Assembly (NCBI GenBank): GCA_005880075.1
Contig: VBJT01000092.1
Span: 537-10,457, forward strand
Reading direction: 5' to 3'
Source of the DNA: Chloroflexota bacterium
GTDB taxonomy: Bacteria > Chloroflexota > Dehalococcoidia > SM23-28-2 > RBG-16-64-32
Length of the DNA stretch: 9,921 nt
In this document: one piece after another, positions 1-6,320 of the stretch
Position numbering within the stretch: position 1 is the stretch's first letter
Layout: each line of letters starts with the position of its first letter
Program-made: the position numbers and the translations under genes
Notes under the pieces: model-generated
Told to the model about the DNA's origin: nothing
The model's input: only the letters and a program-made list of their open reading frames with translations
The model's database searches: none

Positions 1-1
1 C

Positions 2-43
2 GAGAGCGGGCTCGAGCGGGCGCTGATTGACAAGCCGGTTTGA
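2..43 (+). CDS. Possible 3' end of an upstream gene (partial)
   Basis: One frame is open from the window edge to a TGA at 41-43 and would encode the short tail ESGLERALIDKPV. It has an ordinary amphipathic protein composition, and the frame starting at base 3 hits a stop earlier. Only 13 codons are visible, so the product cannot be identified. If real, its stop codon lies inside the -35 box of the rplI promoter. It could be chance. Confidence 0.3.
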   Translation, partial: ESGLERALIDKPV

Positions 44-69
44 CGCCCGGCGCACATCCGTTCTAAAAT
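40..69 (+). promoter_or_regulatory. Likely sigma70-type promoter for the rplI-dnaB operon
   Basis: A TTGACG box at 40-45 is followed, after 18 bases, by TAAAAT at 64-69. Both hexamers are close to the housekeeping consensus in an otherwise GC-rich region. Transcription would start near 76 and give a leader of about 110 nt before rplI. A second TTGACA occurs at 27-32, but it lacks a -10 box at proper spacing. I saw no convincing regulatory structure in the leader. Confidence 0.55.
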
Positions 70-186
70 CGGCAATGAACAGTCCGCCACGCTTGCTGTC
101 GACAGAAGAGAACATCCTGTAATGACCCAAAGTGGACAACCCGCTATCCTCTCCCCATTGCCCCATCTAGTCTGAAGGAGATCGTC

Positions 187-834
187 ATGAGAGTCGTTTT
201 CCTCGAAGAGGTCGAAGGCACCGCCCGCACCGGCGACGTCAAGAACGTTGCCGACGGGTTTGCCCGCAATTTCCTCCTTCCGCGCAAGCTGGCCGCGCCC
301 GCGACCGACCACTACATCAACATCGCACAGGCTAAGGCCGGCAAGGAGGAGCGCCGCCAGGAGAAGGTCGATGAGGAAGCCCGCGATCGCGTGCTCCCGA
401 AAGTGGACGGCAAGGCAGTGGAGATCGAAGTCCGCGTGGGCGAGCAAGGCAAGCTTTTCGGCTCCGTCACGGCCCGGGACATCGCCGAGGCGCTCCAAGC
501 CGTCACCCGCGTGGAACTCGAGCATCGGCAGGTGGACCTGAAGGAGCCGATCCGAGAGCTGGGCGGACACGAAGTCACGATCAAGGTCACCCGCAATGTT
601 CTCGCGACCGTGACCGTGAACGTCGTGCCGGTTGGCGGCCTGCCCGCAGAGGAGGTAGCCGAAACCGAGTCCCCAGAGGCGGCGCCGGAGTCCGAGGCCG
701 AAGCCGAATTGTCCGCGCCTGCCGAGGAGCTGATAGAGGAAGAGATTCTTGAACAGGAACCACCAGCCGAGCCCGCTGCAACCAACGAAGGGTTGGCTGA
801 TGAAGAAGGCGAAAGCGATAGCGTAGAGAAATAG
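187..834 (+). CDS. rplI: Large ribosomal subunit protein bL9 with acidic C-terminal extension
   Basis: bL9 binds 23S rRNA near the L1 stalk and bridges neighbouring ribosomes. The N-terminal globular domain (about residues 1-50) shows the family pattern, with GDVKNVADGFARNFLLP at 16-32. A charged connecting helix follows (about 42-75). The C-terminal domain (about 76-150) contains the usual GKLFGSVT at 88-95. The ATG has a clear GAAGGAG ribosome binding site at 174-180, six bases upstream. Typical bL9 is about 150 residues; this one is 215. The extra part, about residues 151-215, is a low-complexity tail rich in Glu, Ala and Pro, probably disordered. rplI is first in a plus-strand run leading into dnaB. 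Family identity is secure; the role of the tail is unknown. Confidence 0.96.
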   Translation: MRVVFLEEVEGTARTGDVKNVADGFARNFLLPRKLAAPATDHYINIAQAKAGKEERRQEKVDEEARDRVLPKVDGKAVEIEVRVGEQGKLFGSVTARDIAEALQAVTRVELEHRQVDLKEPIRELGGHEVTIKVTRNVLATVTVNVVPVGGLPAEEVAETESPEAAPESEAEAELSAPAEELIEEEILEQEPPAEPAATNEGLADEEGESDSVEK

Positions 835-906
835 CCTCCCACGCAGGCCCGTTCGTTCTTGAGCGGCCGGCCCCGCGCGGGAGTCTTTGGGGGAAAAGGG
901 GAACAC

Positions 907-2340
907 ATGGTCGTCGAGGCCGGACGCGCGGAGACGCTGCCTCCGCACGATATTGACGCGGAAGAGGCCGTCATCGCATCACTGCTCGTCGATTCAGAGG
1001 CCATCTATAAAGTTGCGCCTAGGCTCAAGGCCGAAGACTTCTTCCGCGAGAAGAACGCCTGGGTCTACGACGCCTGCCGCGCGCTCTGGGACCGCAGCGA
1101 CTCGATAAACCAGATCACCGTCGCCCACGAACTCGCGCGCCGCAACCGCCTGGAAGATGTCGGTGGCGCTGCCTACCTAAGCCGGCTCGTCACAGACCTG
1201 CCCACGTCCGTCGGCGTTGAGTCGTACGCCAAGGATGTCGTCGAGTGCGCTCTGCGCCGTCGCCTCATCTCCACCTGCGGCGCCATCGCCGCCGACGCGT
1301 ACCAGAGTCCCGACCTCGTCGATAAGATCCTCGCCCGCGCCGAAACGATGATGGCCGCCGTCCGCCAGGCGGACTCCGTGCATGACTTCGTTCACATCCG
1401 CGAGCTGCTGACCGGCTACCTCGAGTCCGCAGAGGCGGGAGTCGGCGCCGTCGCCAGCGGCGTCAGGGCGATCACCACCGGGTTCATGGATCTCGATACT
1501 CTTCTAACGACCGGACTCAAACGCGGCGACCTGGTCGTCGTCGCAGCCCGGCCGAGCCTCGGAAAGACCTCGCTCGTCCTCAACTTTGCGAAATCGGCTG
1601 CCGAGCGCCAGTCGGCTACCGTTGCCTTCTTCTCAATCGAAATGGCGGCTGAGCAGCTCGTGCAGCGAGTACTGGCCATGGAGTCCGGCGTCGATTCCGC
1701 CCGCCTCGCCTTCGGCCAGCACTCCGAACGCGATGAGCGGCGAATCTCGCAGGCGCTCGGCGTCCTCTCCGACTATCCCATCTACTTCGATGACTCCGCC
1801 ATGCTAACCGTCGCGGAAATGCGCGCCAAGGCCCGGCGCTTGCAGCTTGAGCGCGGCCTTGATCTCGTGCTCGTCGACTATCTCCAACTGATGCAGTCCG
1901 GCGCTCGAAACGAGAACCGCGTTCAGGAGGTCAGCTACGTCTCCCGGTCGCTTAAGCAACTTGCCCGCGACCTCGACGTCCCGGTCGTCGCCTGCTCCCA
2001 GCTCTCGCGCGCCGCGGAGGCGCGTCACAACAACGTTCCGCAGCTCAGTGACCTGCGCGAATCGGGCAGCATCGAGCAGGATGCCGACGTAGTCATGTTC
2101 ATCTACCGAGAGGACAAGTACGTTTCCCGCGAGGAATGGCAGCGCCAGCATCCCGACCGCCCGACGGACGGCTATCCCGCCGGCATTACCCAGATCGTTC
2201 TCGCCAAGCACCGCAACGGCCCTACCGGGACCATCCACCTCCGCTTCCGCGAAAAGATCGCCCGCTTCGAAGACCTCCTCGTCCGCCAGCCCGACGAGTG
2301 GGAGGACCAACCACCGCCCGAGTTCGAGCCGGAACCGTGA
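907..2340 (+). CDS. dnaB: Replicative DNA helicase DnaB
   Basis: Hexameric 5'-3' helicase that unwinds DNA at the replication fork and interacts with primase and its loader. The start chosen is ATG 907, preceded by an AAAAGGGG purine run; an in-frame TTG at 859 would add 16 residues without family resemblance. In the resulting 477-residue protein the N-terminal domain begins with LPPHDIDAEEAVIASLL, the standard DnaB opening. The RecA-like domain has Walker A RPSLGKT (about 215-221; the catalytic Lys is about 220), Walker B LDLVLVDYLQL ending at about residue 328 with the Asp at about 324, and the C-terminal motif SQLSRAAEAR followed by LSDLRESGSIEQDADVV. Length is normal and no intein interrupts it. 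It lies 72 nt after rplI and is followed by two likely helicase-loading genes, so the cluster looks like one replication operon. Confidence 0.96.
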   Translation: MVVEAGRAETLPPHDIDAEEAVIASLLVDSEAIYKVAPRLKAEDFFREKNAWVYDACRALWDRSDSINQITVAHELARRNRLEDVGGAAYLSRLVTDLPTSVGVESYAKDVVECALRRRLISTCGAIAADAYQSPDLVDKILARAETMMAAVRQADSVHDFVHIRELLTGYLESAEAGVGAVASGVRAITTGFMDLDTLLTTGLKRGDLVVVAARPSLGKTSLVLNFAKSAAERQSATVAFFSIEMAAEQLVQRVLAMESGVDSARLAFGQHSERDERRISQALGVLSDYPIYFDDSAMLTVAEMRAKARRLQLERGLDLVLVDYLQLMQSGARNENRVQEVSYVSRSLKQLARDLDVPVVACSQLSRAAEARHNNVPQLSDLRESGSIEQDADVVMFIYREDKYVSREEWQRQHPDRPTDGYPAGITQIVLAKHRNGPTGTIHLRFREKIARFEDLLVRQPDEWEDQPPPEFEPEP

Positions 2341-2431
2341 GCTCCATCGGCTCGTGGACAGGGGCGGCCCTGAGCGGCCACCCTCAAAGGCTCATCATGC
2401 TTCCCCCCGCTCATCCTCAGGTATCGAAGGA

Positions 2432-3166
2432 ATGAGCGAACCAGCCACCTCGCGCTCCCAAGAATCCTCCACCGGCTTTCCCAACTCCGGATTGGCCACC
2501 GCTATACCCAACCAGTTCTTCTCCAGCATCCTCCCGCAAGTCGAGGCTACGGAGGAGCTCATCGTCAGCCTCTACTTCTTCTTCGCCCAGCAGACCAGAC
2601 GCCGCTCGCCCCGCTTCCTCACCAAGCGCGAGCTCGCTGCGGACGCGACCCTCGCCCGCTCCCTCGCGCACCTGTCGCCCGGCGATCATGCGCTCGAGCG
2701 CGGCCTCGATCTCGCTGTCTGGCGGGGGACGCTGCTTCGCGCCCGCACCCAGTCTGCAGACCGCGAGGAAGAGCTGTATATGGTGAATACAATCGCCAAC
2801 CGAAAGTCGCTTGAGGGGTTGGCCGCGCGCGAGCTTCGGCTCGACGAGCCTCTGCCGCCCGCCTCGAAAGCTAACAAGTCGGCCATCTTCGCGTTGTACG
2901 AACAGAACATCCGGCCAGTCTCGCCGCTAATCGCGGAAGACCTAAAGGAGGCGGAACAGAGATATCCCGACACCTGGATCCACGATGCCTTCCGCGAGGC
3001 GGTCAGCCTAAATAAAGCGAACTGGCGTTACATCGAAAGCATCCTGCGCAGGTGGGAAGCCGAGGGCAAGCAAGATGAAGAGTCTGGAAGAGATCCTCAA
3101 GTCGAGTGGCTTGAACGCCGCTACCATGAAGGCAAACGGCGGCTCGCCACCCAGCGCGATCCCTGA
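2432..3166 (+). CDS. DnaD-domain replication initiation protein
   Basis: Probable primosome protein that helps deliver the DnaB helicase. In the 244-residue product the N-terminal part (about 15-100) carries GFPNSGLATAIPNQFF and ILPQV and looks like the winged-helix domain of these proteins. The C-terminal part (about 152-212) has the DnaD pattern: YEQNI, then LIAEDLKEAEQRYPDTWI, then NWRYIESILRRWEAEG. The tail after 212 is charged. ATG 2432 was chosen because it leaves the GFP motif near the N-terminus. GAAGGA abuts it with no spacer, so the ribosome site is not ideal. GTG 2354, just after the dnaB stop, would add 26 residues (270 aa) and cannot be excluded. The 3' end overlaps the next gene by 92 nt in another frame. 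Family assignment is firm from the motifs; the helicase-loading role is inferred from relatives and position. Confidence 0.85.
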   Translation: MSEPATSRSQESSTGFPNSGLATAIPNQFFSSILPQVEATEELIVSLYFFFAQQTRRRSPRFLTKRELAADATLARSLAHLSPGDHALERGLDLAVWRGTLLRARTQSADREEELYMVNTIANRKSLEGLAARELRLDEPLPPASKANKSAIFALYEQNIRPVSPLIAEDLKEAEQRYPDTWIHDAFREAVSLNKANWRYIESILRRWEAEGKQDEESGRDPQVEWLERRYHEGKRRLATQRDP

Positions 3167-3935
3167 GTCCGCGCTCGATGAAAGCGAAGAACTGTGTCCT
3201 CGCTGCGGCGGCGCGGGTTTCGTCCGCAAGGCCGTCCGCCTCGGTCATCCCGACTTTGGGAAGGCGTTCGCCTGCGAATGCATTGCCGATGAGCGAGAGG
3301 ACCAGCGGCTCGCCCGACTACAGCGTTACAGCAATCTGGGGCCGCTCGCCCGGCTGACGTTCGCCGACCTCAGCCCGCTCGGCCGCAGCCCAAATCCATC
3401 TCACCAGGAGCACTTCTCGCGCGCCGTCCAGGCATCCCGGCGGTTCGCCGAACAACCCGAAGGCTGGCTCGTTCTCACCGGCCCCAGCGGCTGCGACAAG
3501 ACGCACCTCGCCTCCGCCATCGGCGGCCGTTGCCTCGAATCCGGTGTCCCGGCGCTTTTCATGGTCGTGCCGGACCTCCTCGATCACCTTCGCTCGGCCT
3601 ACCAGCCCGGCAGCGACGTGGGCTACGACGAGCTGTTCGAGCTCGTTCGGTCCGCACCCGTTCTCATTCTCGACGACCTCGGCGTACAGAGCGCGACTCC
3701 CTGGGCGCAAGAAAAGCTCTTTCAGCTCATCAACCACCGCTACAACGCGCAGCTGCCCACCGTCTTCACCACCAATCTCGACCCGGCCGAGTTCGATCCC
3801 CGCGTCAGGTACACGACTTTCGATCGGAGACCTCGACGTTCTCGAACTGCCTCACCTGCGCGCCATGACCTTCAAGAGCTTCGATCCCCGCATCGTTCAG
3901 GTCGACCACCGCGAAGAGCAGGCCGACATCACTAA
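3075..3935 (+). CDS. DnaC/DnaI/IstB-type AAA+ ATPase, N-terminal part of a frameshifted tandem protein
   Basis: Helicase-loader-like ATPase. The product has a zinc-binding N-terminus with CPRCGGAGF at 41-49 and CEC at 67-69 (Cys41, 44, 67, 69). An AAA+ module follows: Walker A GPSGCDKT at 136-143, Walker B LILDD at 197-201, and sensor-like TTN at 232-234. Family resemblance stops after DPRVR (241-245). The remaining 41 residues are Arg/Pro/His-rich and look like out-of-frame reading. Skipping one base at about 3810 continues the family sequence as TRLSIGDLDV and enters a second AAA+ module ending at 4449, giving 457 residues. The Walker A Gly before Lys is Asp141, an unusual loss. ATG 3075 has GAGGG eight bases upstream and gives MKSLEEIL; ATG 3126 is a possible later start. 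Family is firm; whether the frameshift is real, programmed or a sequence error is open. Confidence 0.82.
   Translation: MKSLEEILKSSGLNAATMKANGGSPPSAIPESALDESEELCPRCGGAGFVRKAVRLGHPDFGKAFACECIADEREDQRLARLQRYSNLGPLARLTFADLSPLGRSPNPSHQEHFSRAVQASRRFAEQPEGWLVLTGPSGCDKTHLASAIGGRCLESGVPALFMVVPDLLDHLRSAYQPGSDVGYDELFELVRSAPVLILDDLGVQSATPWAQEKLFQLINHRYNAQLPTVFTTNLDPAEFDPRVRYTTFDRRPRRSRTASPARHDLQELRSPHRSGRPPRRAGRHH
3807..3811 (+). other. +1 frameshift point within the AAA+ loader gene
   Basis: Up to AGG 3807-3809 the frame of the 3075 gene encodes DPRVR. From ACA 3811 the next frame encodes TRLSIGDLDVLELP. Joined by skipping T3810 they read RVRTRL, the same string that closes the second module at about 4315-4332. 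One extra base therefore explains both frames exactly. The join falls in the segment that holds the arginine finger in DnaC/IstB-like ATPases. No strong slippery run or downstream stem was evident; a CCCC run at 3798-3801 exists, but slipping there would lose the conserved RVR. Confidence 0.75.
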
Positions 3936-4449
3936 CGCCTATCGGCAAGCGATGAAATACGCCGAAGACCCCAAGGAGTGGCTACTCATCGCCGGCGTCA
4001 CCGGCCGCGGGAAGACACGCCTCGCCGCCGCTATCGGCAACTACTGCCGCGACATCGGGATCGCCGTGATGATGGTCGTGGCGCCGGACCTCCTCGATTG
4101 GCTGAGGGTCGGCTTCAGCCCGCACAACCCGCGCTCGTTCGACGAGCTATTCGAGCGCGTCAAGAACGTTCATCTGCTCATCCTCGACGATCTCGGCTCA
4201 CAGAGCAGCACCCCTTGGGCAGACGAAAAGCTCTTCCAGCTCCTCAATTACCGCTACAACGCCTCCCTTCCGACCGTTGTAACGACCAACGTCAACGCGG
4301 TCAGCATGGAGTCGCGCGTCCGCACCCGTCTCACCGACCCTCAGATCAGCTCGATGCTCCTGATGGGCGGCTTCGACTTCTGGGGCAAGTCCGACCCCGC
4401 GACGGCATCTTACGCCCGCCCCCGCGGCCGCCCGCCCCGCCGCGCCTAG
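3865..4449 (+). CDS. Second DnaC/IstB-type AAA+ module (C-terminal part of the frameshifted tandem protein)
   Basis: The open frame is family-like from 3811. ATG 3865 is the first usable start codon in that frame, giving 194 residues, but it has no Shine-Dalgarno sequence upstream. This favours reading it as the C-terminal half of the 3075 gene. In joined numbering Walker A is GVTGRGKT (307-314), with the canonical Gly-Lys-Thr, and Walker B is LLILDD with Asp371-372. TTN and SRVRTRL follow, with a basic Pro/Arg tail. Aligned by eye without gaps over 88 residues (from the strand before PDLLD to RVR), it matches the first module at 49 positions, so the two arose by duplication. Each module is preceded by a similar linker, TFADL and TFKSF respectively. 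This second module looks like the catalytically intact one. If expressed alone it would lack the zinc domain. Confidence 0.75.
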   Translation: MTFKSFDPRIVQVDHREEQADITNAYRQAMKYAEDPKEWLLIAGVTGRGKTRLAAAIGNYCRDIGIAVMMVVAPDLLDWLRVGFSPHNPRSFDELFERVKNVHLLILDDLGSQSSTPWADEKLFQLLNYRYNASLPTVVTTNVNAVSMESRVRTRLTDPQISSMLLMGGFDFWGKSDPATASYARPRGRPPRRA

Positions 4450-4489
4450 GTCATGCCCTGGGGGGCGAAGAATGTCTCGCTTGCGTACC

Positions 4490-4525
4490 CGTACGGACAG
4501 ACCTTCAGGTCTGTCCGCTAGCGCC
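4490..4525. repeat. Dispersed palindromic repeat, copy 1
   Basis: A perfect 10-bp inverted repeat, CGGACAGACC (4494-4503) and GGTCTGTCCG (4508-4517), surrounds a TTCA loop. The flanks CGTA on the left and GCTAGCGCC on the right are shared, with one difference, by a second copy at 7042-7078. It sits between two convergent genes, the AAA+ gene ending at 4449 and the NUDIX gene ending at 4588, where it could also work as a bidirectional terminator. No T-run follows the stem on the plus strand. Confidence 0.8.
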
Positions 4526-4587
4526 CCTCCTACTCGTGATGGTTCGCTTCCGGCATGCGCGTTCGCTGGTGCCCGTGCGCACCTCGT

Positions 4588-5154
4588 CTACCTCTCACCT
4601 GTCTCATCCATCCAATCTCTCAGCGCCCATCGCGTCGTGTCGTAGGCGAGATCGTCCCAGGGAATGTCCTCAGCCTCGAACCAACGCACCTCGAGTGCCT
4701 CCCGCCCCGGATTCGGATCCGGCTCCGCGACCTCGCCCCGAAAAACAATCGAGACGATCCCTGGCCCGTGCGGTCCCGGCCGCGAGTACACCCCGACCAG
4801 CCCGCGAATCTCCACCTTCACGCCCGTCTCTTCCTCGGCCTCGCGCACCGCGCATTCCTCAACCGACTCGTCGATCTCCATGTAGCCGCCGGGGTAAGTC
4901 CAGAACCCGTATCGAGGCTCTATCCCCCGTCGCAACAACAGAAGTTGCCCCTGCCGCTCTGGTATCACGCCGACAATCAGTTTCGGGTTGACGTAGAGAA
5001 TGTGCCCGCGGTCGCAGACTAGGCGTGGCCGGTCCTCCGTTGGCAGTAGGCGGCCGATCAGCGGCGCGCCGCAGCGCGGGCAATACTGGAGATCATCCCC
5101 CGGCGCGACAACTTCATCCGACACGTGTTCACCGTCATCCTGAGCGCCGACCAC
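4588..5154 (-). CDS. NUDIX hydrolase with N-terminal zinc ribbon
   Basis: Hydrolyses nucleoside diphosphates linked to another group; the substrate cannot be told, though ADP-ribose or dinucleotide-like compounds are common for this architecture. The NUDIX box is complete: Gly90, Glu96, then REAEEETGV from 104, matching G-x5-E-x7-R-E-U-x-E-E-x-G-U. A zinc-ribbon-like segment precedes it: CPRC at 25-28, then C47 and H51 in CDRGH, followed by ILYVNPK. The usual fourth Cys is missing, so His51 may serve as ligand. The 188-residue form starts at GTG 5154 without a clear ribosome site. A second GTG at 5124 (residue 11), with AGGA about a dozen bases upstream, may be the true start. It lies 162 nt downstream of the DinB-like gene on the same strand and ends facing the AAA+ gene. 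Confidence 0.88.
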   Translation of the reverse strand: MVGAQDDGEHVSDEVVAPGDDLQYCPRCGAPLIGRLLPTEDRPRLVCDRGHILYVNPKLIVGVIPERQGQLLLLRRGIEPRYGFWTYPGGYMEIDESVEECAVREAEEETGVKVEIRGLVGVYSRPGPHGPGIVSIVFRGEVAEPDPNPGREALEVRWFEAEDIPWDDLAYDTTRWALRDWMDETGER

Positions 5155-5316
5155 GCTTGTGCGCGGATTCGGGCACCTTCGCGAAGGGATCGGGGGTGGG
5201 GCTGACGCCCGAGCGTACTAGCGGCGCCACCATATGCCAGGCCATCCGCCTGTCAGGATGGCGGATCATCGACGCCGTTCGCGGCCCGTTCGCGGCGTCA
5301 TCCAGAGAAACAGGCG
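5155..5316. other. Intergenic region with several inverted repeats
   Basis: No gene is supported in these 162 bases between the DinB-like and NUDIX genes. The region holds a perfect 12-base palindrome CCTTCGCGAAGG (5176-5187). Two alternative 7-bp stems overlap: GCCATCC/GGATGGC (5241-5247 with 5256-5262) and ATCCGCC/GGCGGAT (5244-5250 with 5260-5266). A 7-bp stem GACGCCG/CGGCGTC (5271-5277 with 5293-5299) has GTTCGCGGC twice around its loop. The last lies 18 nt past the DinB-like stop and might slow transcription, but no T-run follows it on the minus strand. Confidence 0.45.
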
Positions 5317-5838
5317 CTAACTTCGCCCCAGCCCCTTCTTGATGTCCGCCTCGTGCTCCCTGAAGTGTTCCGGGATGCTCCGGAACGTCGACTCGATCGT
5401 CATGTCCTGGTTGAAGACGCGCGCGCCCTTCTGCCACTCGTCCTCCTGCACGGTATCGAGCGCAGCGAGTACCTTCGCGTGCGACTCATCGAACTTCTCG
5501 CCTACGGACTGAGGCGTCGCCCCTCGCGAGCCGATGCGCGTCATCCAGGTGTTCCCGAAGTCGGCGATCCAGTTCGGCGGGTTCGTCCCCTTCCCCTTGC
5601 GGCACGATTCCACGCCTTGAGCGGTGAATCCGTTGGCCCACGCCATGTGCCACATGAGCTGTCGCACATCCCACGACGGATTTGCGCTCTTCTTTTTCCA
5701 GTCCTCCTCCGAAAGCGAATTGCGCAGTTCGTGGTACTGCGATCGCGTCGCCTCCAGCTCTGCCCGGATCGATTCCTTTGTCGCCGATGCGGGCGGAGTG
5801 GCGGGCTCTGTAGCTGGGGCGGGTTCTGTATCAGTCAT
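5317..5838 (-). CDS. DinB-superfamily four-helix-bundle protein
   Basis: A 173-residue protein with a Pro/Ala/Thr-rich N-terminal stretch (about 1-20) and a mainly helical body. The DinB/YfiT-like layout is visible: an early SWDVRQLMWHMAW segment giving His64, and a late EHFREHE segment giving His158 and His162. Together these form the expected metal-binding triad. Family members include thiol-dependent transferases and many uncharacterised proteins, so the reaction cannot be assigned. ATG 5838 has a strong GGAGGAGG site just upstream. It starts 29 nt after the alpha-CTD-like gene, so it is probably co-transcribed with moaD-moaE. I see no signal peptide or membrane segment. Confidence 0.72.
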   Translation of the reverse strand: MTDTEPAPATEPATPPASATKESIRAELEATRSQYHELRNSLSEEDWKKKSANPSWDVRQLMWHMAWANGFTAQGVESCRKGKGTNPPNWIADFGNTWMTRIGSRGATPQSVGEKFDESHAKVLAALDTVQEDEWQKGARVFNQDMTIESTFRSIPEHFREHEADIKKGLGRS

Positions 5839-5867
5839 GGGCGTCCTCCTCCGATGCGTGTTGGCGC

Positions 5868-6320
5868 TTAGTTTACACTCCTCTCGTTCGGCAAGATGCC
5901 CAACTCATCGAGCTTTTCCCGAAGCTCGAGGTAATCCCTTCTCCTGAAGTTGTGGAGAGCGAGCAATTCCTCTTCCGTCTTCTTGAGCACCTGTCCCACC
6001 GTCATCAGCCCACCTCGGCGTAGCGTGTTGAACGCCCGCATAGAAAGATTCAAATCCGCGATGGGAAGCGAATAGACGCGGGACATTAGACTGATGGCCG
6101 CGCCAAGGCGGCCCTGGACGGTCGTGCCCCTGCGCGGCGGATCGTCACCTGTGGGCATTTGAAACTCGATCGGCGGCTCGTCGTCACCGCCGCCGTCCTG
6201 CAGCCCGCTACCGACGTTACCCGGTGGCCGAACGCCGCCCGCGCTCGCTGTCTCCGGTTTCGGCTCGGCCTCCTCTGCTACATCCTCGAAGAACAGCGGC
6301 TCGCGCGCCCGCTCACTCAT
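5868..6320 (-). CDS. Stand-alone RNA polymerase alpha C-terminal-domain-like protein
   Basis: A 150-residue protein. Residues 1 to about 70 are acidic, Gly/Pro-rich and probably disordered. Residues about 76-143 align without gaps to the RNA polymerase alpha C-terminal domain. Arg95 corresponds to E. coli alpha Arg265 and Asn98 to Asn268, both used for UP-element contact, and Asn124 to Asn294. The Gly296, Lys298 and Ser299 positions are Arg126, Arg128 and Asp129, so the second helix-hairpin-helix differs. No alpha N-terminal assembly domain is present. ATG 6320 was chosen because it overlaps the moaE stop by 8 nt (ATGAGTGA), indicating translational coupling; the longer frame to 6416 adds only Arg-rich residues within moaE. 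A DNA-binding or transcription role is inferred. Other helix-hairpin-helix functions remain possible. Confidence 0.75.
   Translation of the reverse strand: MSERAREPLFFEDVAEEAEPKPETASAGGVRPPGNVGSGLQDGGGDDEPPIEFQMPTGDDPPRRGTTVQGRLGAAISLMSRVYSLPIADLNLSMRAFNTLRRGGLMTVGQVLKKTEEELLALHNFRRRDYLELREKLDELGILPNERSVN

Noticed and set aside
859..906. TTG 859 as the start of dnaB
   Set aside because: It adds 16 residues with no DnaB resemblance; ATG 907 has a better purine-rich ribosome site and the family N-terminus.
312..1004. Antisense open frame of 230 codons over rplI and the dnaB start
   Set aside because: Ser/Thr-rich, motif-free translation opposite clear genes; expected in GC-rich DNA.
1804..2310. 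Antisense open frame (168 codons) within dnaB
   Set aside because: Mirror of dnaB codon structure; no recognisable domain.
3865..4449. The second AAA+ module as an independent IstB gene from an insertion sequence
   Set aside because: No transposase (IstA-type) gene or terminal repeats nearby, no own ribosome site, and its sequence is closest to the first module beside it, pointing to internal duplication.
4494..4517. Palindrome copy 1 as a classical rho-independent terminator
   Set aside because: The stem is good, but no T-run follows on the plus strand, and an almost identical copy lies between divergent promoters; a repeat family fits better, though termination as a side effect is possible.
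3978..4991. Long plus-strand open frame (337 codons) spanning the AAA+ gene end and the NUDIX gene
   Set aside because: Its translation is Arg/Pro/Ser-rich without any motif, and it runs across two well-supported genes in other frames; a GC-driven shadow.
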